Counted from the stretch's first letter, positions 8,597 through 16,125 are shown. The stretch: 64,000 nucleotides of DNA from Streptomyces sp. ICBB 8177 (GCF_003144095.1 NZ_NSKH01000023.1:248001-312000), one strand, 5' to 3'. Notes: a model not told the origin generated them from the letters alone. Program-made: numbers and translations.

Positions 8597-8608
8597 CGAA
8601 CATGTTCG
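8597..8608. promoter_or_regulatory. Operator-like palindrome ahead of tetR
   Basis: CGAACATGTTCG, a perfect 12-bp palindrome, sits inside an extended near-symmetric GTAAC...GTTAC frame (8593-8614), 14 bp upstream of the tetR ATG. The identical core lies before the FAD monooxygenase. The two-base gap between GAAC and GTTC does not fit an actinobacterial LexA box, which has four. Confidence 0.65.
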
Positions 8609-8733
8609 AGTTACGGGGTCGCTCGGTTCACCTCGCCTCGACGGATGCTGCTCCGGGTATGCCCCGGCCCCGGGCGGGGTGTGGCTTCGGCCGGGGCTTG
8701 AGAGCGTGCGGAACAGGCCGCTCAGCTCAGTCG

Positions 8734-8739
8734 GCCGGT
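8734..8739. repeat. Target-site duplication, left copy (GCCGGT)
   Basis: GCCGGT directly abuts the outer end of the left 53-bp terminal inverted repeat. The same six bases in the same orientation abut the right end at 9604-9609. This is the direct repeat expected from transposition. Confidence 0.75.
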
Positions 8740-8792
8740 TGGCTTTGTTCACGAGAACGGACAGCGGATATTCACCACTTCGGGAGGCACCT
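8740..8792. repeat. Terminal inverted repeat, left (53 bp)
   Basis: Perfect inverted match to 9551-9603. The outer end is TGGCTTTGTTCAC and the inner end is GGGAGGCACCT. Confidence 0.9.
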
Positions 8793-8824
8793 GCGGCGGA
8801 GCCTGTTCGAGCGGCGTCCTAGCG

Positions 8825-8853
8825 GCCGGGCGCCACGCTCGGCGGCGCCCGGC
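8825..8853. terminator. Hairpin downstream of the element's gene
   Basis: The arms GCCGGGCGCC and GGCGCCCGGC are perfect 10-bp complements with a 9-nt loop. They lie 13 bp beyond the stop codon of the minus-strand gene inside the element. The position fits a factor-independent terminator, although no U tract follows, as is common in Streptomyces. Confidence 0.55.
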
Positions 8854-8866
8854 TGTCCGTCGGAGG

Positions 8867-9379
8867 TCAGACGGTGGGCGTCGCAAAGAGGTAGTGGGTC
8901 TTCTCCGTCTCGTTGCCTTGGTGGCTCCGGCCTACGAGCACCTGGCCTTCGGGCGCGCGGACGTCGTGATCCGGCTCCTCGGCAGTGACCCACTCGCCGT
9001 GCTGGAAGGACAGAGGATGCTCGGTGTCGTTGATGTGCACGGTGACCGGGGCCGACTGGTACTCCGTGGGGCCGTTCTCGTCGTCCTGGTGCCAGCGGCC
9101 CGTCAGAACGTGTCCCTCTTCAGCCTCGAACCGGGAGCTGCTCTCCGTCTGCGGCTCTGACCAGGAACCTGTACCTACGGTCGTGCGGTATTCCCCTTCG
9201 GGAGTCACAACAACCAGTGCAGCGTGGTGGTAGCAGGTACTGCCGTTCTCGTCCCCCTGGTGGGAGCGGCCAATCAGAACCCTCCCGTCCGGTACGACGT
9301 AGCGGGTGCCGTCCGACTCCTTGAAAGCCTCGCTGGTCTGCATGTCACGCACCTGGACACTCCAGCCCTCAGAGCCCAT
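8867..9379 (-). CDS. Unrecognised three-repeat protein (GRxHQxDENGxTxY repeats), cargo of the element
   Basis: A 170-residue, acidic, soluble protein with no signal peptide. It contains three internal repeats of about 45-50 residues. Each has the block VLxGRxHQxDENGxTxY: VLIGRSHQGDENGSTCY, VLTGRWHQDDENGPTEY and VLVGRSHQGNETEKTHY. Each repeat is preceded by an acidic or charged turn and followed by a short beta-rich stretch. The conserved His, Asp, Glu and Asn could bind a metal or sugar, or could simply be turn residues of a beta fold. ATG 9379 is chosen because of the strong GAGGAGG upstream. I do not recognise the family. It is the only gene in a transposon-like element, so it is cargo rather than transposition machinery. 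Confidence 0.8.
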   Translation of the reverse strand: MGSEGWSVQVRDMQTSEAFKESDGTRYVVPDGRVLIGRSHQGDENGSTCYHHAALVVVTPEGEYRTTVGTGSWSEPQTESSSRFEAEEGHVLTGRWHQDDENGPTEYQSAPVTVHINDTEHPLSFQHGEWVTAEEPDHDVRAPEGQVLVGRSHQGNETEKTHYLFATPTV

Positions 9380-9507
9380 CAGCAATCCTCCTCGCGTCAC
9401 GGGACCAGCCGACTGCCGGCAGGTCCCGGCACCATCTTCTTCGGGCGAGGACCTCGGTTCTCCGAGAAGATCAAAAGGTCACTCTGTCGGGGTGGGTTTT
9501 GGCCGGT

Positions 9508-10512
9508 TCAACGTCGGTGCCAGCTGGCTGTTCGAATCTTCGGGTCAGCCAGGTGCCTCCCGAAGTGGTGAATATCCGCTGTCCGTTCTCGTGAACAAAG
9601 CCAGCCGGTGGGCTCTGCCGCCTGGGGACGGGTTGCCGCCAGACTGGCGAGGAGCTTGAGGTGGTCTTCGGAGGTGCTGCCGGGTTCGGCGGTGTAAAGG
9701 CTCAGGTCGTGCACGGCTCGCTGGGATACGGGCAGGTCCACAGACTGGTAGGTCAGCTCCAGGAGACCGACCTCGGGGTGTTGCAGCCGTTTGATGCCCT
9801 CGTAGCGGATACGGACGTCGTGCGCGGCCCACAGCGTGCGGAAGTCGGAGCTGAGGGTGGACAGCTCACCGATCAGCTCGCGCAGGGCACGGTCATGCGG
9901 CTCACGCCCGGCCTCGGCGCGCAGCAGCGCGACGGTAGCGGCGGCGCCGGCGTCCCAGTCGACGAAGAAGTCCTGTGAACCGGCGTCGAGGAAGTGGTAG
10001 CGGGCGAAGTTGGCACGGCCGTGGCTGTGGGTGGTGGGGGTGTGGGTGGTGGGGCTGTCGAACATCGGCGCGTGCAAGGCCCGGGCCGACGCGTTGGTGG
10101 CGATGACGTCCAGTCGGCCGTTGCGCACGAAGGCGGCGGACATCGTGATGGAGTCGAGCAGCCACTGGATGCACGGTGGGGCTTCGACGTCCCTGCGGCG
10201 CGACGGTGTGCGGCGGGCGGGACGGGAGGCGCGGGCCAGGTCGAACAGGTAGGTGCGTTCGTCCTCGTCCAGTTGCAGAGCCTGGGCGACCGCGGTGAGG
10301 ACGTCTTCGGACACCCCGCTGATGTGGCCCTTTTCCAGGCGGGTGTACCACTCGGTGCTCACCCCGGCCAGCACGGCGACCTCCTCACGGCGCAGCCCGG
10401 GAACCCGGCGTCGACCGCTGGTGGGAAGCCCTGCCTGCTCCGGGGTGATCTTCGCGCGACGGCTGGCAAGAAAGTCCCGGATCTCCGCGCGGTGATCGTG
10501 TTGGTCGTCCAT
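9508..10512 (-). CDS. Xre-type regulator with MmyB-like ligand domain; C-terminus rewritten by the insertion
   Basis: The helix-turn-helix is at about residues 20-75 (PTSGRRRVPGLRREEVAVLAGVSTEWYTRLEKG). It is followed by the MmyB-like/PAS-type ligand domain (ATNASARALHAPMFD, ARYHFLD, DFFVDWD, LSSDFRTLWAAHDVR, HPEVGLLELTYQS). These regulators usually control an adjacent oxidoreductase. ATG 10512 was chosen because the family starts MDDxxxxRAEIRDFLxxRRAK. The natural end would be about AAEPTGRLS. The transposon-like element instead appends about 32 foreign residues (WLCSRER...ASWHRR) before a stop at 9508. The domain core is intact, so function may survive. Remains of a divergent alcohol dehydrogenase gene lie directly upstream. 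Confidence 0.85.
   Translation of the reverse strand: MDDQHDHRAEIRDFLASRRAKITPEQAGLPTSGRRRVPGLRREEVAVLAGVSTEWYTRLEKGHISGVSEDVLTAVAQALQLDEDERTYLFDLARASRPARRTPSRRRDVEAPPCIQWLLDSITMSAAFVRNGRLDVIATNASARALHAPMFDSPTTHTPTTHSHGRANFARYHFLDAGSQDFFVDWDAGAAATVALLRAEAGREPHDRALRELIGELSTLSSDFRTLWAAHDVRIRYEGIKRLQHPEVGLLELTYQSVDLPVSQRAVHDLSLYTAEPGSTSEDHLKLLASLAATRPQAAEPTGWLCSRERTADIHHFGRHLADPKIRTASWHRR
9551..9603. repeat. Terminal inverted repeat, right (53 bp)
   Basis: Perfect reverse complement of 8740-8792. On the minus strand its bases now encode the artificial C-terminus of the Xre regulator (WLCSRERTADIHHFGRHL). Confidence 0.9.
9604..9609. repeat. Target-site duplication, right copy (GCCGGT)
   Basis: Same orientation and sequence as 8734-8739. 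It lies in the last codons (Thr-Gly) of the original Xre gene. Confidence 0.75.
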
Positions 10513-10532
10513 GCGTTCCACGCTAGCCACCC

Positions 10533-10766
10533 CCCGCAGTACGAGGAGGCACCCGTCGGCTTCGGCAGCCTCTTCCGCCACAACATCCGGCTCGCCGGCG
10601 GCCCCGCACCCGTCCGCGCCTACATCGAGGAACTGATGCCCACCATCCTCGACGGCACCATGGAGCCGGGTAAGGTCTTCGACGCCACCACCACCTCGAC
10701 GGCGTCCCAGCCGGCTACCGGGACATGGCCGACCGCAAGAGCCTCAAAGTCCTCGTCAAGCCCTGA
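10533..10766 (+). pseudogene. C-terminal remnant of a zinc-dependent alcohol dehydrogenase
   Basis: The plus strand encodes PQYEEAPVGFGSLFRHNIRLAGG followed by PVRAYIEELMPTILDGTMEPGKVFDATTT. After a one-base deletion near 10690 it continues in another frame with DGVPAGYRDMADRKSLKVLVKP and TGA at 10764-10766. This is the characteristic tail of MDR-family alcohol dehydrogenases. The catalytic and zinc-binding domains are absent. It points away from the Xre gene, which often sits divergently to such oxidoreductases. The likely history is loss of the front of a regulator-controlled dehydrogenase. Confidence 0.75.
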
Positions 10767-10837
10767 ACCCGGGACAGGCGAGGGTGCGGCACGGCCCTCA
10801 CCCCCACCTGATACTCGAACCTTGACAGGCTTCCGGT

Positions 10838-11758
10838 GTGGATCTGACGTCCGATCAATCCGCAATCGCGGTAGAACGAAACGACTGTCTGAAATATGAA
10901 GCCCGGTCGGCAGTCCCTGCCGCACCCGCGGCGGAGATGCGCGACGGAGTACCACCGCCCGCTTCATCCTCGTGCCCGCACTCCGCGAGGAACTCGACGT
11001 CCCCGTCCCCGTCCCCGAGGACCGCGGACCAGGGACGCACCTGGAAGCAGGGACCGCCCGTCGAGGCGGCGCCGGCCGCCACGGCGGCCAAGCCGATCCG
11101 CATCGGGTACGCGCGCTGCTCTACCGCCCAGCAGGAGTCGCAGAGCCAGCTCGACGCTCTCCGGCCGCTCTGCAAGCGGATCTTCTCCGAGAAGATCAGC
11201 ACGTGCGTGAAGACCCGGCCGAAGCTTCAGGGGGCGCTGAGGCTGGCGTACGACATCAGGGAGGCCGCCCCCGACCAGGAGGTCATCCTCACCGCCCACT
11301 AGCTCAAGCGCCTGGCCCGCAACGCCGCCGAGCTGATGACGCTGTCCGGCTAGCAGGCCGCAGCCGTCCAGCTCGAACTCCTCACCGGCCCGCTCAGCGG
11401 CATCTACGACCCCAACGGCATGGGCGCGAGGTTCTTCGCCGTCCTGGCCGCCGCCGCCCAGATTGAGCGGAACCACATCCGCGAGAAGCCCCTCGAAGGC
11501 CAGCACGCCGCCGCGGCCAACGGCAACTACGGCGGGCGGCCGAAGGTCATCGACGACGACATGCTCCACTTCGCCCGTGCGTTGAAGAACCGCGGTGTCC
11601 CCGTCCCGGAGATCGCGAAAAAGCTGACCATCAAGACGGGTAAGAACGTGGGCCAGCATCCCTCGGTGGCCTCGGTCTACCGGGCCCTCGCTGAAGCGGA
11701 GGCGAGCGAGGCACCAGCGGGGACGGAGATCATCGCCCCGCGCCGGCCTCGGGCGTGA
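10838..11758 (+). pseudogene. Serine recombinase (resolvase/invertase) with two in-frame TAG codons
   Basis: From about 11092 the frame encodes KPIRIGYARCSTAQQESQSQLDAL with the catalytic Ser of the GYARCS motif. FSEKIS and DQEVILTAH follow, then TAG at 11300-11302. LKRLARNAAELMTLSG follows, then a second TAG at 11351-11353. QAAAVQLELLTGPLSGIYDPNGMGA and AQIERNHIREKPLEGQ follow, and the C-terminal part (GGRPKVIDDDML, PVPEIAKKLTIKTGKN, SVASVYRAL) ends at TGA 11758. No frameshift is needed across the whole length. The first TAG replaces the Glu usual in this family (TVHELKRL). The first 80 or so codons show no homology, and the natural start is probably near 11080. It is most simply a decayed mobile-element recombinase. 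Confidence 0.8.
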
Positions 11759-11761
11759 TCC

Positions 11762-11985
11762 GCGGGGAGGGTACGTGCCGTGTGCCAGGTAGTGCTGGCC
11801 GGCGCTTGTCAGGGCGACGCTCCACTGCCCGCTCTTCCGGGAGACCGTCACCAGGCCCCGGTTGTGGAGTGCCTGGCAGGTGGTCTTGTAGGAGCTGGTG
11901 TTCCCTACGCCTGCAGGGCACCCGGCTCCCACCCACTGCAACACCGACAGCTGCCGCTCATTGAACCTCTTTCATCCTGAATAGT
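11762..11985 (-). pseudogene. Fragment of a winged-helix-like protein next to the IS remnant
   Basis: The minus strand encodes FNERQLSVLQWVGAGCPAGVGNTSSYKTTCQALHNRGLVTVSRKSGQWSVALTSAGQHYLAHGTYPP. It looks like a helix-turn-helix/wing module (ALHNRGLVTVSRKSGQW...VALTSAGQHYL) seen at the N-terminus of some Streptomyces proteins. It has no start codon of its own, because it joins the IS3-type remnant at about 11985. It runs into the antisense of the recombinase after about 11762. I infer a broken accessory gene. Confidence 0.45.
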
Positions 11986-11986
11986 T

Positions 11987-12096
11987 GCAGGGACGCCGAA
12001 GTCGGCGGCGATCTGTTCCAGCGTGACGCCGGGCTCGCGGTTGCGCGCGACCCGCACGACGTCCTCGCGGAACTCCTTCGGATACGGCTTGGGCAC
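11987..12096 (-). mobile_element. IS3-family OrfA (transposase HTH) remnant
   Basis: ATG at 12096 begins MPKPYPKEFREDVVRVARNREPGVTLEQIAADFGV, the N-terminal helix-turn-helix of IS3-type OrfA transposases. Homology stops abruptly after about 36 residues, and no OrfB or inverted repeat is visible. It is the stub of an insertion sequence. Confidence 0.75.
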
Positions 12097-13098
12097 TGCA
12101 ACATCCTTCCAGGCCGCCTCTCAGCAAGCCAGGTCAGATGTCACCTATCCGTGCAGCAGTCCCGCTCGACCACGACCTGTACCAGTCAAGTGACGGCGGG
12201 CCATGCGGGGTGGCGCGTCGCTTCGGCACCGCGGTGGCAGGTTCTCATCAACGAGGTTGTGCGGCTGCATTATGCAGGCGCCGGGCCCGTGCGCTTCACA
12301 AGCCCGCGACAGGAGGACTTGCTGGCTGTCGGCGGGCATTCGCTCACGGCAGACGAGAAATAGGACCACAGGACTGGATACCTCCGTCCGGACCATGTCA
12401 ACGTACAACGTCCCGGAAAATACCAGGCCAGGATGTGCGGATGCTCCACTGCGGCCCAGGTTGCGAAATGCCTTGGAATCCTGCACCCGTGTGACTGCCT
12501 TGCTGGCAGGGCTCCTACTTGGGGAGGTCCGCCTGTCTGACCCCGCTATTCGATCCGCTCGCTTCACTGCACCCGCTCTTTATACCCGCGGCACGTCTGA
12601 ACGCCTGGTACAGCCAGGCAGCCGGCGACTACGGGACCCTTTCCGTCGGGCTGTACGTCTGCCTTTGCGTGGCTGGCCTGTTCGGCGAGGACCTGTTGCA
12701 ACCCGGCTATCGCAGCGTCAGTGCCGCCCTCGCATACTGTGCGGCACGTCTTGGCGCCGCAACACGGCAAGTGGCACTCGCCATCAGGACGAGCGACTCG
12801 CTGCCCGGAATCTCGACCGCCTCACCGATGACGGTCTGCTGGTGCTCGCCACGGACGGCGCGCACCTGGTTGCGCGTCGGCTGGCCCTGGCTGCGGCGGG
12901 CCTAAGCAGATGCCGCCTTCGTGATGCGGTGCGCAACATAGACGACGATCGCCGGTTAGCGAAACCGGCGATCGTGAGGTTCCTTGAGGACGTTCGCATG
13001 CGCGGCTGTGCTTGGTGGCGGAGCTGCAGCGAACTCAGCAGCCCGTGAAACGGAATGGCAGTGGTCTGGTGCTAGCCAGATGATCCGGCGCCCTGCTC
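12097..13098. other. 1-kb stretch without a recognisable gene upstream of the integrase
   Basis: Frames exist on the plus strand, for example about 12519-12905 and 12203-13048, but their translations show no domain, biased codon use or ribosome binding site that I trust. Base composition is less GC-rich than the flanking chromosome. The place where an excisionase or replication gene of an integrative element would sit is occupied by this material, suggesting loss or extreme divergence. Confidence 0.4.
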
Positions 13099-14328
13099 GT
13101 GCAGGTCCCCTTGAAGGAGAGTGAGTACCCCCTGTCCGTTCCGATCAAGAAGCTTTTACCCAACTCCAGGGGACAGGTGCGCTACCGGTTCGTAGTCGAC
13201 GTAGGCATCGACCCTGCCACCGGGAGGCGCAAACAGCTGACTCGTACGTTCGCCACTCTCAAGGAGGCGAAGGCTGAGTGCGCGCGCATCACCAACCGCC
13301 GCGAGGAAGGGACGTTCGTACCGCCCAACCAGATAAATGTAAATGAGTGGCTTGATCGGTGGCTGGCCATGAAGGCAGAGGATCTGGAAGAGACCACTAT
13401 TTACAACTATCGGGTTACCCTCGATCGAGTTCGGGGGAGGCTGGGGCGCATCCGGCTTCAAGAACTCACCGAGGAAGATGTAGAAAATTGGATGCACTGG
13501 GCGTTGAAGCATGGGCGGGTACGCGGTGACAAAGCAGGTACTCCGCTTGGAGTGACCAGCGTGGAGATGAGTCTCGCCCGATTGAAGGACGCCCTGAATC
13601 GAGCCGTTACGCGTCGGCTAGTAACCATGAATGTAGCCCAACATGTGACCATCCCACGTAGGGCACGTAAAGAAGAGCGAAAGAAGAAGCAGGAGGTGAA
13701 GCCGTGGAACGTGCAGGAGATTCAGACGTTCATTCACGGTGTCCGGACAGAACGGCTTTACGCTGCCCTCTTGCTGTCCCTCATGGGTCTATGCCCGGCT
13801 GAAGTCTGCGGACTCCGATGGGAAGACGTGGACTTGGAAGCCGCCACGATCACCATAGCCAACACGCGGACGATGATGGGAAATCGGTACGTTGTGGAGA
13901 AGGACACCAAGTCCCTGGCTGGGGAACGGGATCTTCCTTTGCCGGCACCGGTGCTGGCTGCCCTCAAGTCGTTCAGGGCTCTCCAAGCCAAGGAGAAGCT
14001 CGTCCTCGGTGAGGCTTACTCGGATTCCGGATACGTCGTGGTGCACGAGACCGGGGCAGCCTTCACGATCAAGCAGCTCCGCAGACGCGCTTACCGGCTC
14101 ATGGAGATCCTTGAACTCCGCAGAGTGCGCCTCTACGACGCTCGCTCCTCCTGCCTCACATACCTCGCCAACAAAGGCGTGCCGGATCACATCCTTGCCC
14201 GGTGGGCCGGACACACGAACGTCAAGACCACCAAGAAGTGGTACGTGAAGCCGGACGTGGAGGACCTCCGCGGAGCCGCCACAACGTGGGACGGCCTGCA
14301 CGGTGCTGCGACGGAGGGGCAAGCGTGA
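13099..14328 (+). CDS. Tyrosine recombinase/phage-type integrase
   Basis: A 409-residue integrase. It has an N-terminal arm-binding region (VPIKKLLPNSRGQVRYRFVVDVG, then an Arg/Lys-rich stretch), a SAM-like core-binding domain (INVNEWLDRWLAMKAEDLEETTIYNYRVTLDRV) and the catalytic domain. Catalytic residues are visible: box I Arg in AEVCGLRWEDVDLE, Lys in TKSLAGERDLPL, Arg in RLYDARSSCLTYLA, His in RWAGHTNVKTT and nucleophile Tyr in KKWYVKPD. The first His of the HxxR box is Tyr here (LYDAR). Codon 20 is TTA (13156-13158), read by the bldA tRNA in Streptomyces, so translation may be development-linked. The GTG at 13099 is the furthest start and uncertain. Third positions are less GC-biased than in neighbouring genes, consistent with horizontal origin. 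Confidence 0.9.
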   Translation: MQVPLKESEYPLSVPIKKLLPNSRGQVRYRFVVDVGIDPATGRRKQLTRTFATLKEAKAECARITNRREEGTFVPPNQINVNEWLDRWLAMKAEDLEETTIYNYRVTLDRVRGRLGRIRLQELTEEDVENWMHWALKHGRVRGDKAGTPLGVTSVEMSLARLKDALNRAVTRRLVTMNVAQHVTIPRRARKEERKKKQEVKPWNVQEIQTFIHGVRTERLYAALLLSLMGLCPAEVCGLRWEDVDLEAATITIANTRTMMGNRYVVEKDTKSLAGERDLPLPAPVLAALKSFRALQAKEKLVLGEAYSDSGYVVVHETGAAFTIKQLRRRAYRLMEILELRRVRLYDARSSCLTYLANKGVPDHILARWAGHTNVKTTKKWYVKPDVEDLRGAATTWDGLHGAATEGQA

Positions 14329-14820
14329 ATCAGGCGGCCTGCCGATTGAGGGACCTGCCCAGCGGTATGGCAGTCAAATCGAGGTGACCCGGAGGCCGGC
14401 TGCTGGTTGTGGGCCAGCGACGGCAACGGGGGAGGGGCGGCCAAGCTGCGGCCAACGTCTCCCCTCCTGCGAGGCAAGGCAGAGCTTGCCCGCTGTGTGG
14501 CGTTCGGGCTGTTCGTCGGTGAATCCCGGAAGGTTTTCAGGTGCGTCATGCCGACCTTGGGGACGGCACTACACGCTTTGCTGCAAACCAGACCGTCTGG
14601 AAGCCGTGCCGAGGGCGGGAAGCTGGGCGGCGCAGGGATTGGGAGGGTGCGCGAGCCGGGAGGACGCACTGTCCCCACGGTCAGGCGTGCACATCGAAGA
14701 AACCCGTACGTGGACCCATGAGGGTCTCGGCGGTGCCGGGCGTGCCGCGCCGCGAGGGTCACGAGCCGCCGGGTTCACCTGGCCGTGTGAGATTTCGTGA
14801 GACGTGAGAGGGTCTGGGGC
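14329..14820. other. Gap between integrase and pcaL; no att site identified
   Basis: About 490 bp. Integrases usually sit beside their attachment site, but I found no tRNA 3' end, no convincing direct repeat and no coding frame with a recognisable domain here. The part nearest pcaL probably holds its promoter. Confidence 0.4.
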
Positions 14821-16125
14821 GTGAGTGAGACACCACCGAACACCCTGCAATACCGCTTTGACGGGCCAGAAGACGCTCCGGTCCTGATCTTGGGTCCCTC
14901 ACTGGGTACCACCTGGCACATGTGGGACCGGCAGGTGCCCGAGTTGGCCGGGCAGTGGCGAGTCGTCCGCTTCGATCTGCCGGGGCACGGCGGTGCCCCG
15001 GCGGAACCGGCCGCGTCGGTGGGTGAGCTGGCCGAGCGGCTGCTCGCCACCCTCGACGAGCTGGGCGTCGAGCGGTTCGGCTACGCGGGCTGCTCGCTGG
15101 GCGGCGCCATCGGCGTCGAGCTGGCGCTGCGCCACCCGCACCGGGTCGCCTCGCTGGCGCTGGTCTCCGCCTCCGCCCGCTTCGACACCCCGGACGCCTG
15201 GCGGCAGCGCGGCGTCGTGGTGCGCTCCGGCGGGCTCGGCCAGATCGCGATGACCACCCCCGAGCAGTGGTTCACCCCCGCGTTCCGGGCCGCGCAGGCG
15301 GGCATCGTCGAGTGGTCCGTGCAGATGGTGCGCACCACCGACGCGGACTGCTACATCGCCGCCTGCGAGGCGCTCGCCACTTACGACGTACGCGCCGAGC
15401 TGGGCCGGATCGAGGTGCCGACGCTGGTCGTCGCGGGCGCCGAGGACCCCAGCACGCCACCGGCCGACGCCCGTGCGCTGGTCGCCGCGGTGCACGACGC
15501 CCGGCTCGCCGTGGTGCCCGGCGCCTCCCACCTGGCCCCGGTCGAACAGCCGAGGGCGGTCACCGACCTGGTCGTGCGGCACTTCACCGCCGCCTGGTCC
15601 GAGCGCCTCATGCCACCGTCGGCTCCGCCCCTGCGCACCGCCCCCGAGGCCGGCCCTGCGCACGCCGCGCCGTCCGCCACCGGGGCGCACGCCATGCCCC
15701 CGGACGCGCCCCCGGTGCCCGCCGCCCCCGCGCCCCCCGGCCGCCCGGACCCGTACGAGGACGGGATGCGGATCCGCCGCGAGGTGCTGGGCGACGCCCA
15801 CGTGGACCGGGCGAACGCCGCCGCCGACGACCTGACCGGCGACTTCCAGGAGTTCGTCACCCGCTACGCCTGGGGCGAGGTGTGGAACCGCCCCGGCCTG
15901 GACCGCAGGACCCGCAGCGTCGTCGCCCTGACCGCGCTGGTCGCCGGCGGCCACCTCAAGGAGCTGGCGTTCCACGTGCGCGCCGCGCTGCGCAACGGCC
16001 TCGCCCCGGCGGAGATCGGCGAGGTCCTCCTCCAGACCGCCGTCTACTGCGGCGTGCCCGCCGCCAACTCGGCGTTCGCCGTGGCCCAGCGGGTCATCGC
16101 GGAGGAGACGAGGCTGCCGGGCTGA
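14821..16125 (+). CDS. pcaL: 3-oxoadipate enol-lactonase / 4-carboxymuconolactone decarboxylase fusion
   Basis: A 434-residue bifunctional enzyme of the protocatechuate branch of the beta-ketoadipate pathway. Residues 1 to about 260 are an alpha/beta hydrolase (PcaD part) with nucleophile elbow GCSLGG, VAGAEDPSTPP and His in GASHLAPVEQP. A Pro/Ala-rich linker follows (PPSAPPLRTAPEAGP). Residues from about 315 form the carboxymuconolactone decarboxylase domain (PcaC part: FVTRYAWGEVWNRPGLDRRTRSVVALTALVAGG, then LLQTAVYCGVPAAN). The GTG at 14821 begins the conserved VSETPPNTLQYRFDG. An in-frame start at 14797 would add eight residues without a better ribosome site. The usual pca genes are not next to it here. 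Confidence 0.9.
   Translation: MSETPPNTLQYRFDGPEDAPVLILGPSLGTTWHMWDRQVPELAGQWRVVRFDLPGHGGAPAEPAASVGELAERLLATLDELGVERFGYAGCSLGGAIGVELALRHPHRVASLALVSASARFDTPDAWRQRGVVVRSGGLGQIAMTTPEQWFTPAFRAAQAGIVEWSVQMVRTTDADCYIAACEALATYDVRAELGRIEVPTLVVAGAEDPSTPPADARALVAAVHDARLAVVPGASHLAPVEQPRAVTDLVVRHFTAAWSERLMPPSAPPLRTAPEAGPAHAAPSATGAHAMPPDAPPVPAAPAPPGRPDPYEDGMRIRREVLGDAHVDRANAAADDLTGDFQEFVTRYAWGEVWNRPGLDRRTRSVVALTALVAGGHLKELAFHVRAALRNGLAPAEIGEVLLQTAVYCGVPAANSAFAVAQRVIAEETRLPG

Larger units (their letters stand above)
8740..9603. mobile_element. 864-bp non-autonomous transposon-like element carrying a repeat-protein gene
   Basis: The segment begins TGGCTTTGTTCACGAG and ends with its reverse complement. The terminal inverted repeats at 8740-8792 and 9551-9603 are 53 bp each and identical. 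They are flanked by a 6-bp direct repeat, GCCGGT. No transposase is inside; the single gene (8867-9379) encodes an unfamiliar three-repeat protein. Removing the element and one GCCGGT restores an uninterrupted 3' end for the neighbouring Xre gene, ending TGRLS then TGA at 8722-8724. That strongly supports real insertion. The parental insertion sequence family is not identified. Confidence 0.85.

Noticed and set aside
8597-8608. CGAACATGTTCG as a LexA/SOS box
   Set aside because: Actinobacterial LexA sites have four bases between GAAC and GTTC; here there are two. The site also recurs with the local TetR gene, so a TetR operator fits better.
9449-11203. Shared TTCTCCGAGAAGATCA between the element interior (about 9457) and the recombinase (about 11183) as a recombination repeat
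   Set aside because: Only about 16 bp match, in a protein-coding motif (FSEKI) on one side, with no extension. I regard it as coincidence.
14329-14820. Attachment site or tRNA beside the integrase
   Set aside because: I looked for a tRNA T-loop (GGTTCGAATCC-like) and a CCA-proximal direct repeat on both strands and found none that pairs convincingly.
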